Of a DNA stretch of 64,000 bases, positions 1 to 10,950 are shown piece after piece (the first letter of the stretch is position 1; every line of letters starts with the position of its first letter). The notes below the pieces were generated by a model. That model made no database searches. It was given only the letters and a program-made list of their open reading frames with translations, and had not been told where the DNA came from. The translations under genes were made by a program, and so were the position numbers. Origin of the DNA: Guadua angustifolia (Eukaryota; Streptophyta; Magnoliopsida; Poales; Poaceae). The stretch is from assembly GCA_036346375.1 (NCBI GenBank), contig CM070508.1, forward strand, positions 24,372,852-24,436,851. Reading direction: 5' to 3'.

Positions 1-1908
1 TCACTTCTTGATTCCTTCCCTTACGGAGGCGGAATTCAACCTTCACAAACTTCCTACGGCCAACCACACGAAGAACCGGTGGCTCGTAGGTGACCTTCTA
101 GCCGTCTAGGAGTCCTCAACCTCCAAGAGTAACAAATGCTCACGAAGAACAAGCTTGGAGATGAAATCAAGTGCTCAACAACTCAAATCACACTCAACAC
201 GAACACTACCCTCTCTCACACCCAACCCTTCACTTAAAAGGGGATCACTAAGATCTAGGGTTAGAGGGGCTTTTGGGAGCTTAAGATCACCAAGAATACA
301 CCCCAAAGGACCAAGGAACCACCCCAAAAACTCTGCACCAACGGCTACCCAAGAGGGGGCTTTAAATAGAGGTCCCCAAAAAACTAGCCGTTTGAACTGC
401 GCACAGTCCGGATACTCCGGACCAGTGTCCGGACATTTAGTTCGGATACTCCGGAATTAAGTCCGGATACTCCGGACTGGATTCAGCAGCCCGACGAAAA
501 GGAGCATAACTTTTGATTCCGGACTCCGATTTAAGTGATTTTGGACTCTATTGAAAGCTAAGAACAAGGGCTACACAACCAACAAGGTCTCACTACCCAT
601 TTCTCAAAGGATAAATCCAGATTTCACCAAGAATCCAAGGGAGACCTACAATTCTTACTTTCAGGTACCACCAATACCACTCTCACTCTATGTTTCACAA
701 GGATGGATCATTTGAGCACTTGACACATCTAAAAGTCATTCAATGGAACATCCCTCTTAATAGTACGGCAATCCTTAGACTCAAATTCAAACGAGAAATC
801 TAAGTCTTACATTCAATCAAGATGCCGCCTTCTTTCTTAATGCGGTGCATGAAGACCTTCACCATATAATTGATGACATCTTTGCCTTGTCCAACTTGAC
901 TCAATTCACCTCATGAGACTCTCGTCCTATCGACCTTGACTTGATCATCCTCTCCGACGATCTCCACGCCAAGTCGATCTTGACTTAGTCCTCAACTCTT
1001 GGTGACATCGCCGTCTTGTTGACCTCGGCTTAACGATCATCCTTCAAGATACCTTGGTCATCATACACACAAGGGACCTAATTCTTTTCAAGTCACTCAT
1101 GAAAGACATTAGTCCCAAAAGCTCAATAGATGTGAATAAATTGATATTTGTAAGCAGTTGATTACCACAAGTGTTTCATATAAAGAAGAACAATATAAAT
1201 GGAAACACTTGACATAAGAAATATTCTCTACTAAGTGCATCATGATGAATATGTAATTGATCTATATGCACTAGAGAGATAATTGCCAATATGATGAATC
1301 AATTAAATCATGGCAAGGATCATAGTCTTTACTTAAATGAAGCACATGGTAGAATATACACGAATTGTACATGTGCAAATAATATTTGGAATAAGAGTAC
1401 CTATGTGATCCAACTCTAGATTAAACTTCACTAAGAGAAGTGCATGAGAAGATATACAACTAAAACATGCATGCACCAAGTCAATCTATAGCAATGTGAA
1501 GTTTAACTCTAGTTAATACATGCACACTAAAGGCAAAGCACATAATGAATTCAAATGAATATATATGCACAAATAAATATGACATGAAACAATGTGCATA
1601 TATATAATCAACATGTTACTTGGAGTTCACTATGCATTTGCACAAAAGAAATGCAATAACAAATATAGAATAGATACCAAAATTGCATACCTTATCTTTG
1701 CTTAACCATTCCACTTGATTTTCCTCTAAATATATGAGACTAATACTCAACTTAGCAATAAACATGTTATTCTCATAGCAATATAATCATATTAGAGGTT
1801 TGCCATTTGTTAAGCACTAAGTTAAGCATTTACACAATTATATAGATTGTCATTATATGTGTTTATCATTAATCACCAAAATAACATAAGTGCCTAGATG
1901 CACTTTCA
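1..1908 (-). mobile_element. Ty1/copia LTR (Maximus/SIRE-like), partial
   Basis: Read on the minus strand, this LTR begins at 1908 with TGAAAGTGCATCTAGGCAC, the LTR start I associate with grass Maximus/SIRE-lineage copia elements. It runs to the left edge of the window, so its 3' end and the element body are not seen. It contains a TATA-like box near 361-370 and several copies of a short TCCGGAGTATCCGGAC-type repeat around 405-480. The ORF at 155-460 lies antisense to the LTR and shows no recognisable domain. The LTR is inserted in the 3' part of a Helitron. The lineage name rests on the start motif only. Confidence 0.65.
361..370 (-). promoter_or_regulatory. TATA box of the copia LTR
   Basis: Minus-strand CTATTTAAAG lies in a GC-rich stretch of the LTR, about 1.5 kb from its 5' end, followed by a leader-like sequence. 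It is the likely core promoter for the element's transcript. Called by sequence and position only. Confidence 0.45.
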
Positions 1909-2206
1909 TTATCTCTAATAATTTTTCGCCCTTTTTCCTCTAGACTATTTTTCGCCGGTGGGTGGTTTTGCGAACATGTATTATTACTCGGTAAACGCAT
2001 AGAGTATTCGACTCGACAAAAGAAGGTTGTCATCTCTAATAATTTTTTGTCCTTTTCCCTCTAGACTATTTTTGACACATTTTTTCTTAAAAAAACAGAA
2101 AAGCCGGGATTACACAGTTTTCCCCATAAGTATTAAGCGATCAAAATTTCACGTGACGCAGCAAACAAATTACACATGCCGCGGCGTAGCGCGGGTCATT
2201 ATCTAG
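1909..2206 (+). mobile_element. Helitron 3' end region
   Basis: The plus-strand sequence ends at 2206 with CTAG followed by host T, after a GC-rich hairpin (2179-2194): the hallmark of a Helitron 3' terminus. Upstream is an internal direct repeat of about 40 bp (about 1909-1950 and 2030-2075). The rest of the Helitron lies left of 1909 and is interrupted by the copia LTR, so its 5' end and any cargo are outside the window. Confidence 0.75.
2179..2206 (+). other. Helitron terminal hairpin and CTAG end
   Basis: A perfect 5-bp stem CCGCG / CGCGG with loop GCGTAG is followed by 8 nt and then CTAG, with T next to it. This hairpin marks the end of the transposed strand in rolling-circle transposition. 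Confidence 0.8.
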
Positions 2207-2459
2207 TATTGTTTACATATGGACCAGTAGGAGCTTTTAGGATCTCTAAACCTACCGTCTTCCGAGACAACTTCTATCCAGTACCACTAGCATAAGTGGT
2301 CTCATAATTTGTTGAGTTCTTTACTTTGTAAGCTCTTCTGGGGGATATTGATGTTCTGTAAAATAGAAATGAGTACTGTAATTTAAGTTTTAAAATTTCC
2401 AAGTGAAAGACTAAGTGTATTATTATGCATGTATATATAACTCAGGGAAAATGTCTGCG

Positions 2460-3660
2460 CTACTGACCACGAATAGTATGTGATGCATGACGTAGAAGCC
2501 GCATAGGTCATCGCTACCCTATTGATGACACTGTGGAGAAAGGAAAAAATTAAGAGACGAAGAATAGATATTAGAAAAAATTAATCCTATATATGGTTGG
2601 CACTTGTACATTGAAGCACATACACTCCAGCTTGGATCCTTTTTTGTCATCGTATGTCCCTCTTTCAGCGATATAGTCTGAGAAACCTTGTATACATTGG
2701 AGAGATGCCGTTGAGTCAAAAAAAATTAACGTAGTTAAATTAAGAAAGTGTTAGGTAAGAGTAGTGCACGTACTTCTCCAAAGCAGGCTTGATCGTGTAG
2801 GCCGTCGATCTCTTCTCGAGCGAGTTAAAAGTGTAGATTTTGTTGTCACTCAGAGCGAGCACGAGTAGAACCTAATGGCTGTTTATTAAATGGTATGTAG
2901 TGCAAGAAAATAAGTTCACATATGATTTAAGTGCGTACAAGTAATTGAAGGGTAAAGTATTACTAACTCCTTGTAGTATAGGAATAGAATGAACTCCTTT
3001 TTTGACACAGCTTTCAATGCCCCATTGATGTAGCTGGCAACGAACTCTGGTTGAAGCCTAGTCATGGTCGCGGATACAAGCTCAGGATCGACAAACCCAA
3101 CTAGTTGTTGACAAGTCATAGCTCGCTACCTCATTGCCCTGCAACTCGTGCTGAATGTTAAAAACATAATACAAAATCCTATAAAAGTCATAAGCTCATG
3201 CTGTGTGGTGCGATACAGCATCCAGGATCGTACAGTAGAAATGTCGATAGCTATCAGTTGGTACAAATGGAACAGATCCTTAAAATTGACTGGGAATATC
3301 CCATGGTCGTCGTAATGGGAATGTCTCATGGTCGTCTAGTAGAAATGTCCCTTTCTATACCTCACATTGAATTTGACATACCACTCGGCCTCTTTCACTT
3401 TGTCAATGTATTATCCAAAGAGCATGCGAGTCCACTTTCCTAGAGGATTAAATTGGCTAGTAGCCAAAAGGAGCTTTCCATGTACGTAGGCCTTAAAATC
3501 TTGAGAGGTGTTTGTGGCCTATGCTGACTTTCCTTTCTGGGCAGAAGGAGCCTCTGAGGATAGGTCAGGGGGCTTTTCATATACCTTAGGGGGCGTTGTA
3601 TCCTCTGTCAACGTTACCTTCTTGGAATAGGGAGTCTCCAAGGCCTCTTGTGATTCTGTG
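2460..3660 (-). pseudogene. Ulp1/C48-like protease fragment (CACTA-associated)
   Basis: Several minus-strand reading frames translate into consecutive pieces of the Ulp1-like (C48 peptidase) domain protein often found within or beside grass CACTA elements. Recognisable pieces, in order, are: a segment with FPVNFKDLFHLYQL (near 3290), one with GFVDPELVS (near 3090), one with AVSKKEFILFLYYK (near 2990), and the Cys-box piece CGFYVMHH (near 2490). In the family the catalytic Cys lies in this last box. Stops, frameshifts and a probable intron near 2720-2770 interrupt the frame, so this is a relic. The assignment rests on motif order; a SUMO-protease-like fragment of another transposon is possible. 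Confidence 0.55.
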
Positions 3661-4575
3661 GCTATCGGTTAAAAGAGCCTTGTGGATTTCTATTTGTTCT
3701 TATAACTTGTGGTTTTTTCTTTTTCTTTTTTTTTGGCAAGATATAACTCATGGTTGGATCCAAAAAGCAATCAATACTACATGTGTCACAAGTTCATATG
3801 GGGCCCACTTTTAACCAATTATATATTTTTATTGTAGAATGTTTTCCATGATATTTTCACCTCCACTGCATAGAATAATTTTAGATGGTAATCTGGACAA
3901 GCTAATCAGTTATTTGAATATTGTTGTAGGGTATAAAGCCCTATATATAAAAATGTCAAATTTTCTGGGCAAAATAAAGGTATGCACACTTTTTTCGTCT
4001 GAGGATCCATGACTTCGATGGTTGTAGAGGGTAGGGGTATTGTTTGATAGAAAAAAATATATAACTCCAAAAACTTGAAGTCATCTAGTCCAAGAGAAAC
4101 TCTATGATATAAAATCAAATAGTTGAGAAACACAAACACTGTATTTTTCTCCCAATTTCTCGTTAAAAAAAGGTATTTTCTTGTTGTCCTCCTAATTATG
4201 TCAATGATTTTCCACTGAAACTACAGCGAAATAAGTCGAGCTTCTCTTTGACTTATTGACACAGTTCCCTAACGTGATTACACAGTTTTTGACATGGTAA
4301 ATCTTGTTGGTTTTTTTAAACAGTAGAATCTCATTCCAAATTACTTAGAAGTTCGTCTGATGAGCCATGATGCGTTTCAAGCGTAGACACAACATTCGGC
4401 CTAGCTACATTGCAGTGCAACACCATAAGTCTTTACAATTTGGACTTAGGCAATAATCAAGCCACAACACATGGCATTATTATGATACGATTCCATCTTT
4501 TGTTCTCGCGGTAATTAAGTTGGCAACACAGTACTTCGGATGCACGAGAGTACGCTGCGATAATCGCCCGCTGGC
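3661..4575. other. AT-rich flank, no gene seen
   Basis: This stretch holds only short ORFs without recognisable motifs. The part next to 4575 is the presumed 3' UTR and downstream region of the minus-strand EF-hand-like gene. I see no terminal repeats here. Confidence 0.5.
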
Positions 4576-7134
4576 TCACAGCTTGTTGGCCTTGGCGAGG
4601 TAGACGACGGCGCCGGACGTGGCTGCCGGGATCACGATGTCGTCGGGAAGCGACTTGAGGCCGGGGATGAACCTCTTCGCGAAGAGCGCGGACGCCGGGG
4701 CGCCGAAGAGCACCACAAGCACGTCGATGGTGGCCCTGCCGAAGCTGAAACTGCCCACCCCGACCAGTTTCTCGGTGATCTTCGTGAACTGCTCTCTGGA
4801 CATTTTCGTTCCCTCCTTGACCTTCGCATGCTGCGCTACGAGGGAACTGGATGAGCAACCTCATTTGCAGTTTGTGATCCAGTGGTTAATCTATCTTTCT
4901 TGGTCGCATTGGCGGATCCAGATTTTTTTTTTTGTTACGAGAGATCGACGGTAGAAATTATGCATTTAGTAAGGTCCATTCATTTCCCAAACCTTCATTG
5001 ACCTTATTGCTTCCATATTTGCGTGACTGGTTTGACGCTTAAGTTGTTTCTTTTGCTATTTCATATATAAAACGCAAGAATTTTACAGGAAATTTGCCAT
5101 TAGCTCTCGCCATATATTTATGTTTGTACACTAAAAAAAAGTTATTGCTAACAAGGCCTTAATCTTCGTGAACTTGTGGTACATGTTTCATGAACAGGTT
5201 TGCCACAAAATATAAACTTGGAAAAGTCCACATTACCCATTGTACTTTTATATTCGTCCACTTTCAACCTAGTACTTTGAAACCGGAAAAAAAATCCATC
5301 TCAAGTTTGAAAACCGGTACAAATCTCACTCCCATCCAACCACCATACCAAGGTGGGTTTTGAACTTTGTGGCATCCTACATGGTTCAAATGCTGATTCG
5401 TTCTCCCTCCATTTTGGCCCTCAGGTGATTTCCATCCCCTCTAAACACAAAGTAATGTTGCCAATGGGCAATGGTATGAAGGAATGGCGGACACAGGGGT
5501 GAACAAATGGTGGCCTAAGTTATTTTTATCTGCTTAGCCAGCGTTCGGGCCATATTGGATGCCACATAAGCACCAAAACCGTCATGGCATGAAGTTTTGA
5601 TGAGAGGGTTATTTGTCCGGTTTTAGGACCTGTTTGGTAGAGCTTCAAATCTCAGCTTTAGTTGAGGTATGAAATTTGTAGGCTAAAATAAAGCGAATTA
5701 AGTTTATATTTTTTGTCTAAAATGTAAACAAGATAATCCATCTAAACACTCTTAATATACTCAGCTTCAGTTTCATGAATCTGGTGAAGTTAGGAATATA
5801 TAGCTCCACTAAATTCAAAGATCTAGTGGAGCTGAAGCTTTACTAAACACAACCTTAATGTAGAGGATTGAAAGTGGACAAACATGAAAGTACACAAGGT
5901 AGTGCGGACTTTTTCCTTAAAATACGGTCTCCTAATCATTTTGAAAGATTTGAAACAAACAAATAAAATAAAATATGATTCAAGATCTGTGCTGAAGAAA
6001 GCAAAAGAAATTCCTCTATTTTTAAAAGGATATATCTGAGTATCTGACCTTGAACGCCGCCTCAATTTCCTCTTTTGGCGGTATCTTGTACTGCAACTGC
6101 CCATGATGTTCACAAAACATTCTGAAAAAGGACGCAAAATAAGACAAGCTAATAATTAGTTAACAATGTTCTTAAACATTATCGCTAAAGTTTCCATGCG
6201 TCATGTTTGAACAGTGGCTGAACTAAATTTATATGGGGGGTGCACATTGCACATGTACAAGTCTATACTCTTATACAATAATTTTGTAACATCATAAATC
6301 CAGCACATATATTTAAAATTTACTAAAAGTACAATAAAAATAGTTCTAAGGTCTTAAAATTCCCAGTCTACCGAAATTAGAATCAATTCAATCAACAAAT
6401 TTAGTCTATTAAAGATGTAATCTTGTAATATTTCTCAAATTTTTGGAGGTGCCGGGACATACCCGGCAAGCCCCCTAGATCCGCCCCTGTGTTTGAATAT
6501 CTAAAGTTCGTAACAAGGAATGCATCAGGGATGCTATATATGAATGTGATTCAACTGTTCCAACTGCTTTATACTCATGTATGCAAAATTTATGGAAAAT
6601 GCTTAGGAATGAAATGAGGATTCCTGCATTCATCCAAAGATTCGACTAGCAAAAATGAGCTACATTCTGTGCGTAACCAAGAAAAATAGTACTAGCTGCA
6701 GTACAGCAGGACCCTCTCTAGGTCAGATCAAGAGCTTACTCGATCATCTCGTAGATGGCGTGGTAGAATTGATCGAAGGTTTCCACATTCTTGACCTTGC
6801 TATCGTAGTGGCCTTCCATAAATTTATGAAGTTCCTTTGCCACCTTGCCGCCCTTTTCAGTATCCTGCTCTGCCTTCTCTTCCCCTGTCGCAAAGAAAGA
6901 AAGAAAAAAACACCAGTCTTAAAATCTCCTTCCATGGTTTGGCGTTTTGAGTTGTTACAAACACGGTAGTGTTTATCTTTGCAAATGGAACGATAGCATC
7001 GTCTACTTCCCGATGGCAAATTGCTGCATTTTGCACGGATCGGTTGCCCAAGTTTGGGCAAGAACATACACAACCTAACCAGCTTGCGTTTGCCATCTCA
7101 TACCTTTCTTCACCTTGGAGGCTAACCCACCCAT
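4576..7134 (-). CDS. EF-hand-like small membrane protein, 4 exons, 167 aa
   Basis: Four minus-strand exons join in one open frame: 7134-7104 (start MGGLASKVKK), 6884-6740, 6121-6049 and 4830-4576 (ends KANKL then TGA). All introns are GT-AG: donors GTATGA, GTAAGC, GTCAGA; acceptors after GACAG, TTCAG and CGCAG. Phases match at every junction (1, 2, 0). Residues about 25-60 (motif FDQFYHAIYEMIE) and about 75-102 (motif MSREQFTKITEKLV) look like EF-hand helices, but the loops lack the usual Asp/Gly calcium ligands. Residues about 110-165 are hydrophobic and rich in Ala/Val/Gly, with one or two possible membrane segments. I infer a conserved plant protein related to EF-hand proteins that probably does not bind calcium normally; the function is unknown. 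All three introns are larger than the exons, and two of them carry MITEs. The intact frame and splice sites argue for a live gene. Confidence 0.75.
5220..5916. mobile_element. TIR element in intron 3 of the EF-hand-like gene
   Basis: Imperfect terminal inverted repeats of about 50 bp are visible: left 5220-5270 starts GGAAAAGTCC and includes GTCCACTTTCAACC; the right end at 5866-5916 is its complement. No coding capacity is seen, so this is a non-autonomous DNA element. A Tourist MITE is nested inside it. No clear TSD, so the superfamily is not assigned. Confidence 0.6.
5626..5854. mobile_element. Tourist-like MITE (copy 1), TSD TTA
   Basis: A 229-bp element with ends GGACCTGTTTGGTAGAGCTT and the matching complement is flanked on both sides by TTA (5623-5625 and 5855-5857), as expected for PIF/Harbinger. 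It is the same family as the copy at 14106-14335. It sits inside another TIR element within an intron of the EF-hand-like gene. Confidence 0.85.
6212..6489. mobile_element. hAT-type MITE with 8-bp TSD TGTTTGAA
   Basis: A 278-bp element begins CAGTGGCTGAAC and ends CTAGATCCGCCCCTG, and is flanked by the perfect 8-bp direct repeat TGTTTGAA (6204-6211, 6490-6497). CAGNGGCGGA-type ends with 8-bp TSDs fit hAT. It lies in intron 2 of the EF-hand-like gene and has no coding capacity. Confidence 0.8.
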
Positions 7135-7225
7135 CGATCCTTGTCGGCGAAGACGGCTGGGTCACCTCTTGTGATGAGGAGAAAGAAGTTGTCTATTGTT
7201 TGTGCATATGCAATCACGGGCAGAG

Positions 7226-7247
7226 GTGTGTGTGTGTGTATATATAT
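7226..7247. repeat. (GT)n(TA)n microsatellite, possible TATA region
   Basis: A GT run followed by TATATATA sits about 95-110 bp upstream of the proposed start codon of the EF-hand-like gene. On the minus strand the TA run could serve as a TATA element; this is inference. Confidence 0.5.
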
Positions 7248-8024
7248 GTGGCGCCCGTACTGGTGGTGTGCTTTGTGTAAGGCAAAGGCAACGGCATTGC
7301 TCCAGCAGAAAGCAAAGCTGGAAGGCATCAAGGAAAGGGTCCAACAACAGTAGCGACGCTGGCATTGCCCCAGCGACGCTAGCTCGAGATTCCGTTGCTC
7401 CAATTGCAAGCGTTTGATGAGACGATTCGATTCCGAGGTTTCAAGCCGTGCAGCTTGGTAGGAAGGCGTGTGACGTACCTAAAAGATAAGAACTTCGCAG
7501 ATGGGATGATCGGAGCTTGCATCCTATTTGGAATGCCGGAAACTTCCAACTGTAGCATATGCAAATATGAGAGTCACTATAGGTCAACATTAGCATAATT
7601 TTGTCAACACCCGTCACTCGGATGACAAGGTACAGTTCAGTCCCAGAACATCACCGCAAGACTATTAATCAAATACCAATGTCAAAAAATGTACTTTTCA
7701 ATAATAATGATAGAGGTTAACAAAATTACTATGCTATACAGACGCAATGAACTAATCAATGAACTTGCACAATAGTACCCCTTCGTTCACGTGCTAAGAT
7801 CTTACTGTTCTCCTCAAACCAGTCATTTTTGTTAAAAGTGTAATCGAAAAATAATCATCATAGGAAAGGGCGGCTCTGAAGGGGCTTGATGCACAAATTG
7901 CGTTCGGTCTGGTGGATGGAAAATCATCCAGCATCTGGTTTGGCAGTCCCTGCGAGTCACCACATCAGCTACAAAATTGTGATGCTCAAGCAAGGAGAGT
8001 GGTGCTATAGCCTTGACAGCTTGC
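7248..8024. other. Spacer between the two host genes
   Basis: This holds the upstream region of the EF-hand-like gene and the 3' flank of the glycosyltransferase gene; both genes are on the minus strand. No further exon, repeat array or terminal inverted repeat is evident. Short ORFs on both strands around 7160-7600 overlap each other and have no motifs. Confidence 0.45.
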
Positions 8025-10893
8025 TCATATTTTACCAAATGGTGACTCGTCACTATGTTCATCCACCAGCCAGAGCCCATGATCACGAAACCGTTTTATC
8101 TTCTTCTCAAACCCTGTGATGTAGTTGTTATGTATAATGACATGCTTGCCCTTCGTCTCCTTGACCCATATTTTATTCTTGAAATATAGGCCTCCAGTTG
8201 GAAATGCAGACTGAGGCAGCAGATACACATCTACCTGCAAGCATATCTTATATCGATAGTTTTACAAAGGACATTATCTGTTTAGAGGCAATATGTACTA
8301 TATCTGTTTAGAGGCAATATGTACTAGATCTTGATATTCATAAATAAATGGCTGATATTTATACATTAAACTCTACAATTCTGGATAGTTTAGATGATTT
8401 ATCAGCAAAAATAGTGTTACATGGTGAGAAGTCCACATCGACCAATTCATATTTACATGATACTAAGTAATGCTCCACAAAAAATCTCCCCACAAAAAAA
8501 TACAACTACACAGAAACACAATGAAATAATGAATGCACTTGTATAGACAAATCCATTTACGGGCACATGGTAAATTGATAGTTCGATAAATGTATCAAAT
8601 AATCATATGGTAAAATTTTGAATTATCAGTGCTGTTCGTAAGAACATCCAGGGCCAATATTGGCAAAAATTTGGTATAATCTAAAAATTAGTTTCCACTA
8701 GCCTTTTACATTAGTCCAAACTGGTATCAACATTTCAGTTTCCTTGCAGTTCTTCAACTGACATGAACTATACAGCAAAGCCAATTTGCATTTAAATCAG
8801 CTCTGTCCCATCGACCAATTAACCCCATGCCACCCAGCCCAAACCTAGTACAGAGGCACTGCTGCTCATGCTAAAACCAGCTCTAACCAGTCAACCCAGC
8901 TGATCCCAACCATAGTTACCAGACCCGGACCGGACCAGTGGTCCGACCGGAAAAACAGGACCCAGAGCCTAGTCCGGTCAGTACCACACTGGTGGATCAG
9001 AGATGCAATCGGCCCACCTTGAACTGGTATGAACCAGGTTGAACCGGCCGGTTTCCCTGTGAACCGGTGTGATCAACCCAGTTGGGCCAAAACCCACACA
9101 TTATGTAGAAAAATTACTGAAAAGGTGCGCCCGCCAGGTTTCAAACCTGGAACCTGCTGTGTTAGATGTTGGTATTGACGTGCCAGTGGGCATTATGTCT
9201 TCATGCGTCAGCGAGCAGCAAAGAAATACATACATGGTAAAATAACCAGTTTTTTTTTTTTTGGAGAGTGGTAAAACAACCTGTCAATCTGCCAGGATAC
9301 AGTATTAAAGGTATAACTTTTTGTTGTCCTTGTGTCATATGTACCTTAAATATAGTTATGCTCATATACACTGTACATACAAAATTATAGAGATATCTTC
9401 GTATGTGCAACTTTTACATATAACATGCAATAAAATATTTAAATTAAACATGCGGTCGGACCGATGACCCGCCGATCCGACCACTGGGTCAGTGACCTGA
9501 GACCTTGGCCGGGTCGATGGCCAGTCCGGGTCTGATAACTATGGTCCCAACCTAGCACTGGTGCTGTGCAGGTAATAGTAAACCCCTCTCCCATTGTGAA
9601 CAATATGCTTATTTTACATTATCAAATGCATGCTATTTTAGAATTATCAATATATAACTTAGCTGCGCACTAAAAGTAAACCACTAGTTTGTTCAAGGAG
9701 ATAAAAAACAAAACCCATTACACTACCATATGCATGTGATCAGTTCAACCAAATGCCACGAAACATAAGTTCAAGTTCAACACCTGTATGCCACAAGACA
9801 TACCGAGACGACCCTTGCCCTGTCTAGTTGCAATGGTGCAATATAAACGAGGAGATCTGGCAGAACAAACCTGCCCGGCAGTCTTGTTCAAAGCCCAGTT
9901 GAACGCTGGCTGATCATTTGATTTCCTCTTTTTCGACCAGGGCTGCTCCTTCATCTCTTCAATCCACTTCCTCAGCAGCAGCTTCGCCCCTTCCGTTGGC
10001 CGAAGGAAGATCATACAGCTGCAAATGTATGTCCGCCCCTTCTTACCTGGTGGTGGCAGCTCATGTGAATGATCCAGTGGCTTCACCTGCACCCACAATC
10101 CCAAATTCCCAACCCCAATAAGCTCTCTTCCTGAAAGTCCCAATCACAAAAAGAACAACTTCACGTACAGCAGTCATATCGTCCATGAAGTACACGTCAT
10201 GATTTCCGACAAGACATGGGAACGGGTCAGCCAGCCACACCATGTCGACGTCATGGTACATGACGCTGTACCCCAGCTCAAGAATCTGCAGCAGGTGCCG
10301 CGGCCGCCGCGATGTGAAGTTAAAGAACCCCTGCACATAGCCACACACATACAGGCATAGTCACGCACAGGGACATTTCATCGAACATCTGGGGGTTGGC
10401 AGGTTAAGCACAGCTAAAGATTTCTCTTCACCTGGGATCCGAACTTGTGGGCAGCCTGGGCGTTGGGCGCGGGGGGCACGAGGACGGCGTGGCCGGGCCA
10501 CGCCGCGTTGATGCGCTCGAGGGTCTCGTAGTCCTCGGCGATGACAAGAACCTGGTCGGCGCGGCCGGCGCGGCGGACGCTAATGAGCCAGTTGGAAAGG
10601 AAGGGGAGGTAGGGCCCGGAGATGGCGGAGAGAACGATGGTGCCGTTGCCGGCCGCGCCGGCGAAGGCTGCTGCCTCTTGAAGCGTGTAGGTGCGCCACG
10701 GGGAGGCTGGGGCGGAGGGGCGGGCGGGGGCCCAGGGGAAGAGGAGGGCGAGAAGGACAAGGAGCGCGAGGAGGGAGAACAGGTAGGGGAGCGTGAGGAG
10801 GGGGAGGGGCCGCGAAGGGGTGGCGGTGGCGGTAGAGACAGAGAGGGAGTCGGCGGCCGGCGGCTTCTGGTGCGGCCGCTGGTGGAGCGACAT
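8025..10893 (-). CDS. GT77 glycosyltransferase, RGXT/MGP4-like, 349 aa
   Basis: Four minus-strand exons: 10893-10432, 10330-10169, 10086-9871 and 8234-8025 (ends SPFGKI, TGA). All splice sites are GT-AG and all introns phase 0, giving 154+54+72+69 residues. The N-terminus is a short polar tail followed by one Leu-rich membrane anchor (about residues 35-58), typical of a type II Golgi protein. The DxD nucleotide-sugar and metal motif is in HDVDMVWLADPFP (Asp181, Asp183). Further family motifs are YICSCMIFLRPTEGAK, NDQPAFNWAL and the C-terminal HVIIHNNYITGFEKKIKRF. These match plant UDP-xylose:fucose alpha-1,3-xylosyltransferases of pectic rhamnogalacturonan II; the exact acceptor in this species is inferred. 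Length is near that of Arabidopsis RGXT proteins. The start at 10893 is chosen because the frame upstream of it looks like UTR. No break is seen. Confidence 0.9.
8275..8324. repeat. 24-bp tandem duplication in intron 3 of the GT77 gene
   Basis: ATCTGTTTAGAGGCAATATG plus ACT appears twice, separated by a few bases. A small local duplication with no visible role. Confidence 0.7.
8911..9544. mobile_element. TIR element in the GT77 intron, flanked by TCCCAAC
   Basis: Inverted ends CATAGTTACCAGACCCGGAC (left) and the complement of CCATAGTTATCAGACCCGGA (right) bound a 634-bp non-coding element. The direct repeat TCCCAAC lies at 8904-8910 and 9545-9551, consistent with a target-site duplication of 7-9 bp (hAT or Mutator-like). 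The interior is rich in GGACCGG/GAACCGG motifs and ends that could fold. It sits inside the 1.6-kb third intron. Confidence 0.65.
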
Positions 10894-10950
10894 TGCCGGA
10901 GATCGGTGTTTCGGTAGGTGGCCAGGTGGGAGGAGTGTGCAGTGCGACGC

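Noticed and set aside
155..460. 101-codon plus-strand ORF
   Set aside because: It is antisense within a copia LTR, includes the TCCGGA repeat words, and has no motif.
9120..9175. tRNA-like B-box word (AGGTTTCAAACCTGG), possible SINE
   Set aside because: No A box at the right distance and no cloverleaf; it lies inside the inverted-repeat element of the GT77 intron.
10447..10917. 156-codon plus-strand ORF rich in Gly/Glu/Arg
   Set aside because: It is the reverse complement of exon 1 of the GT77 gene; GC-rich codon use makes the opposite strand open by chance.
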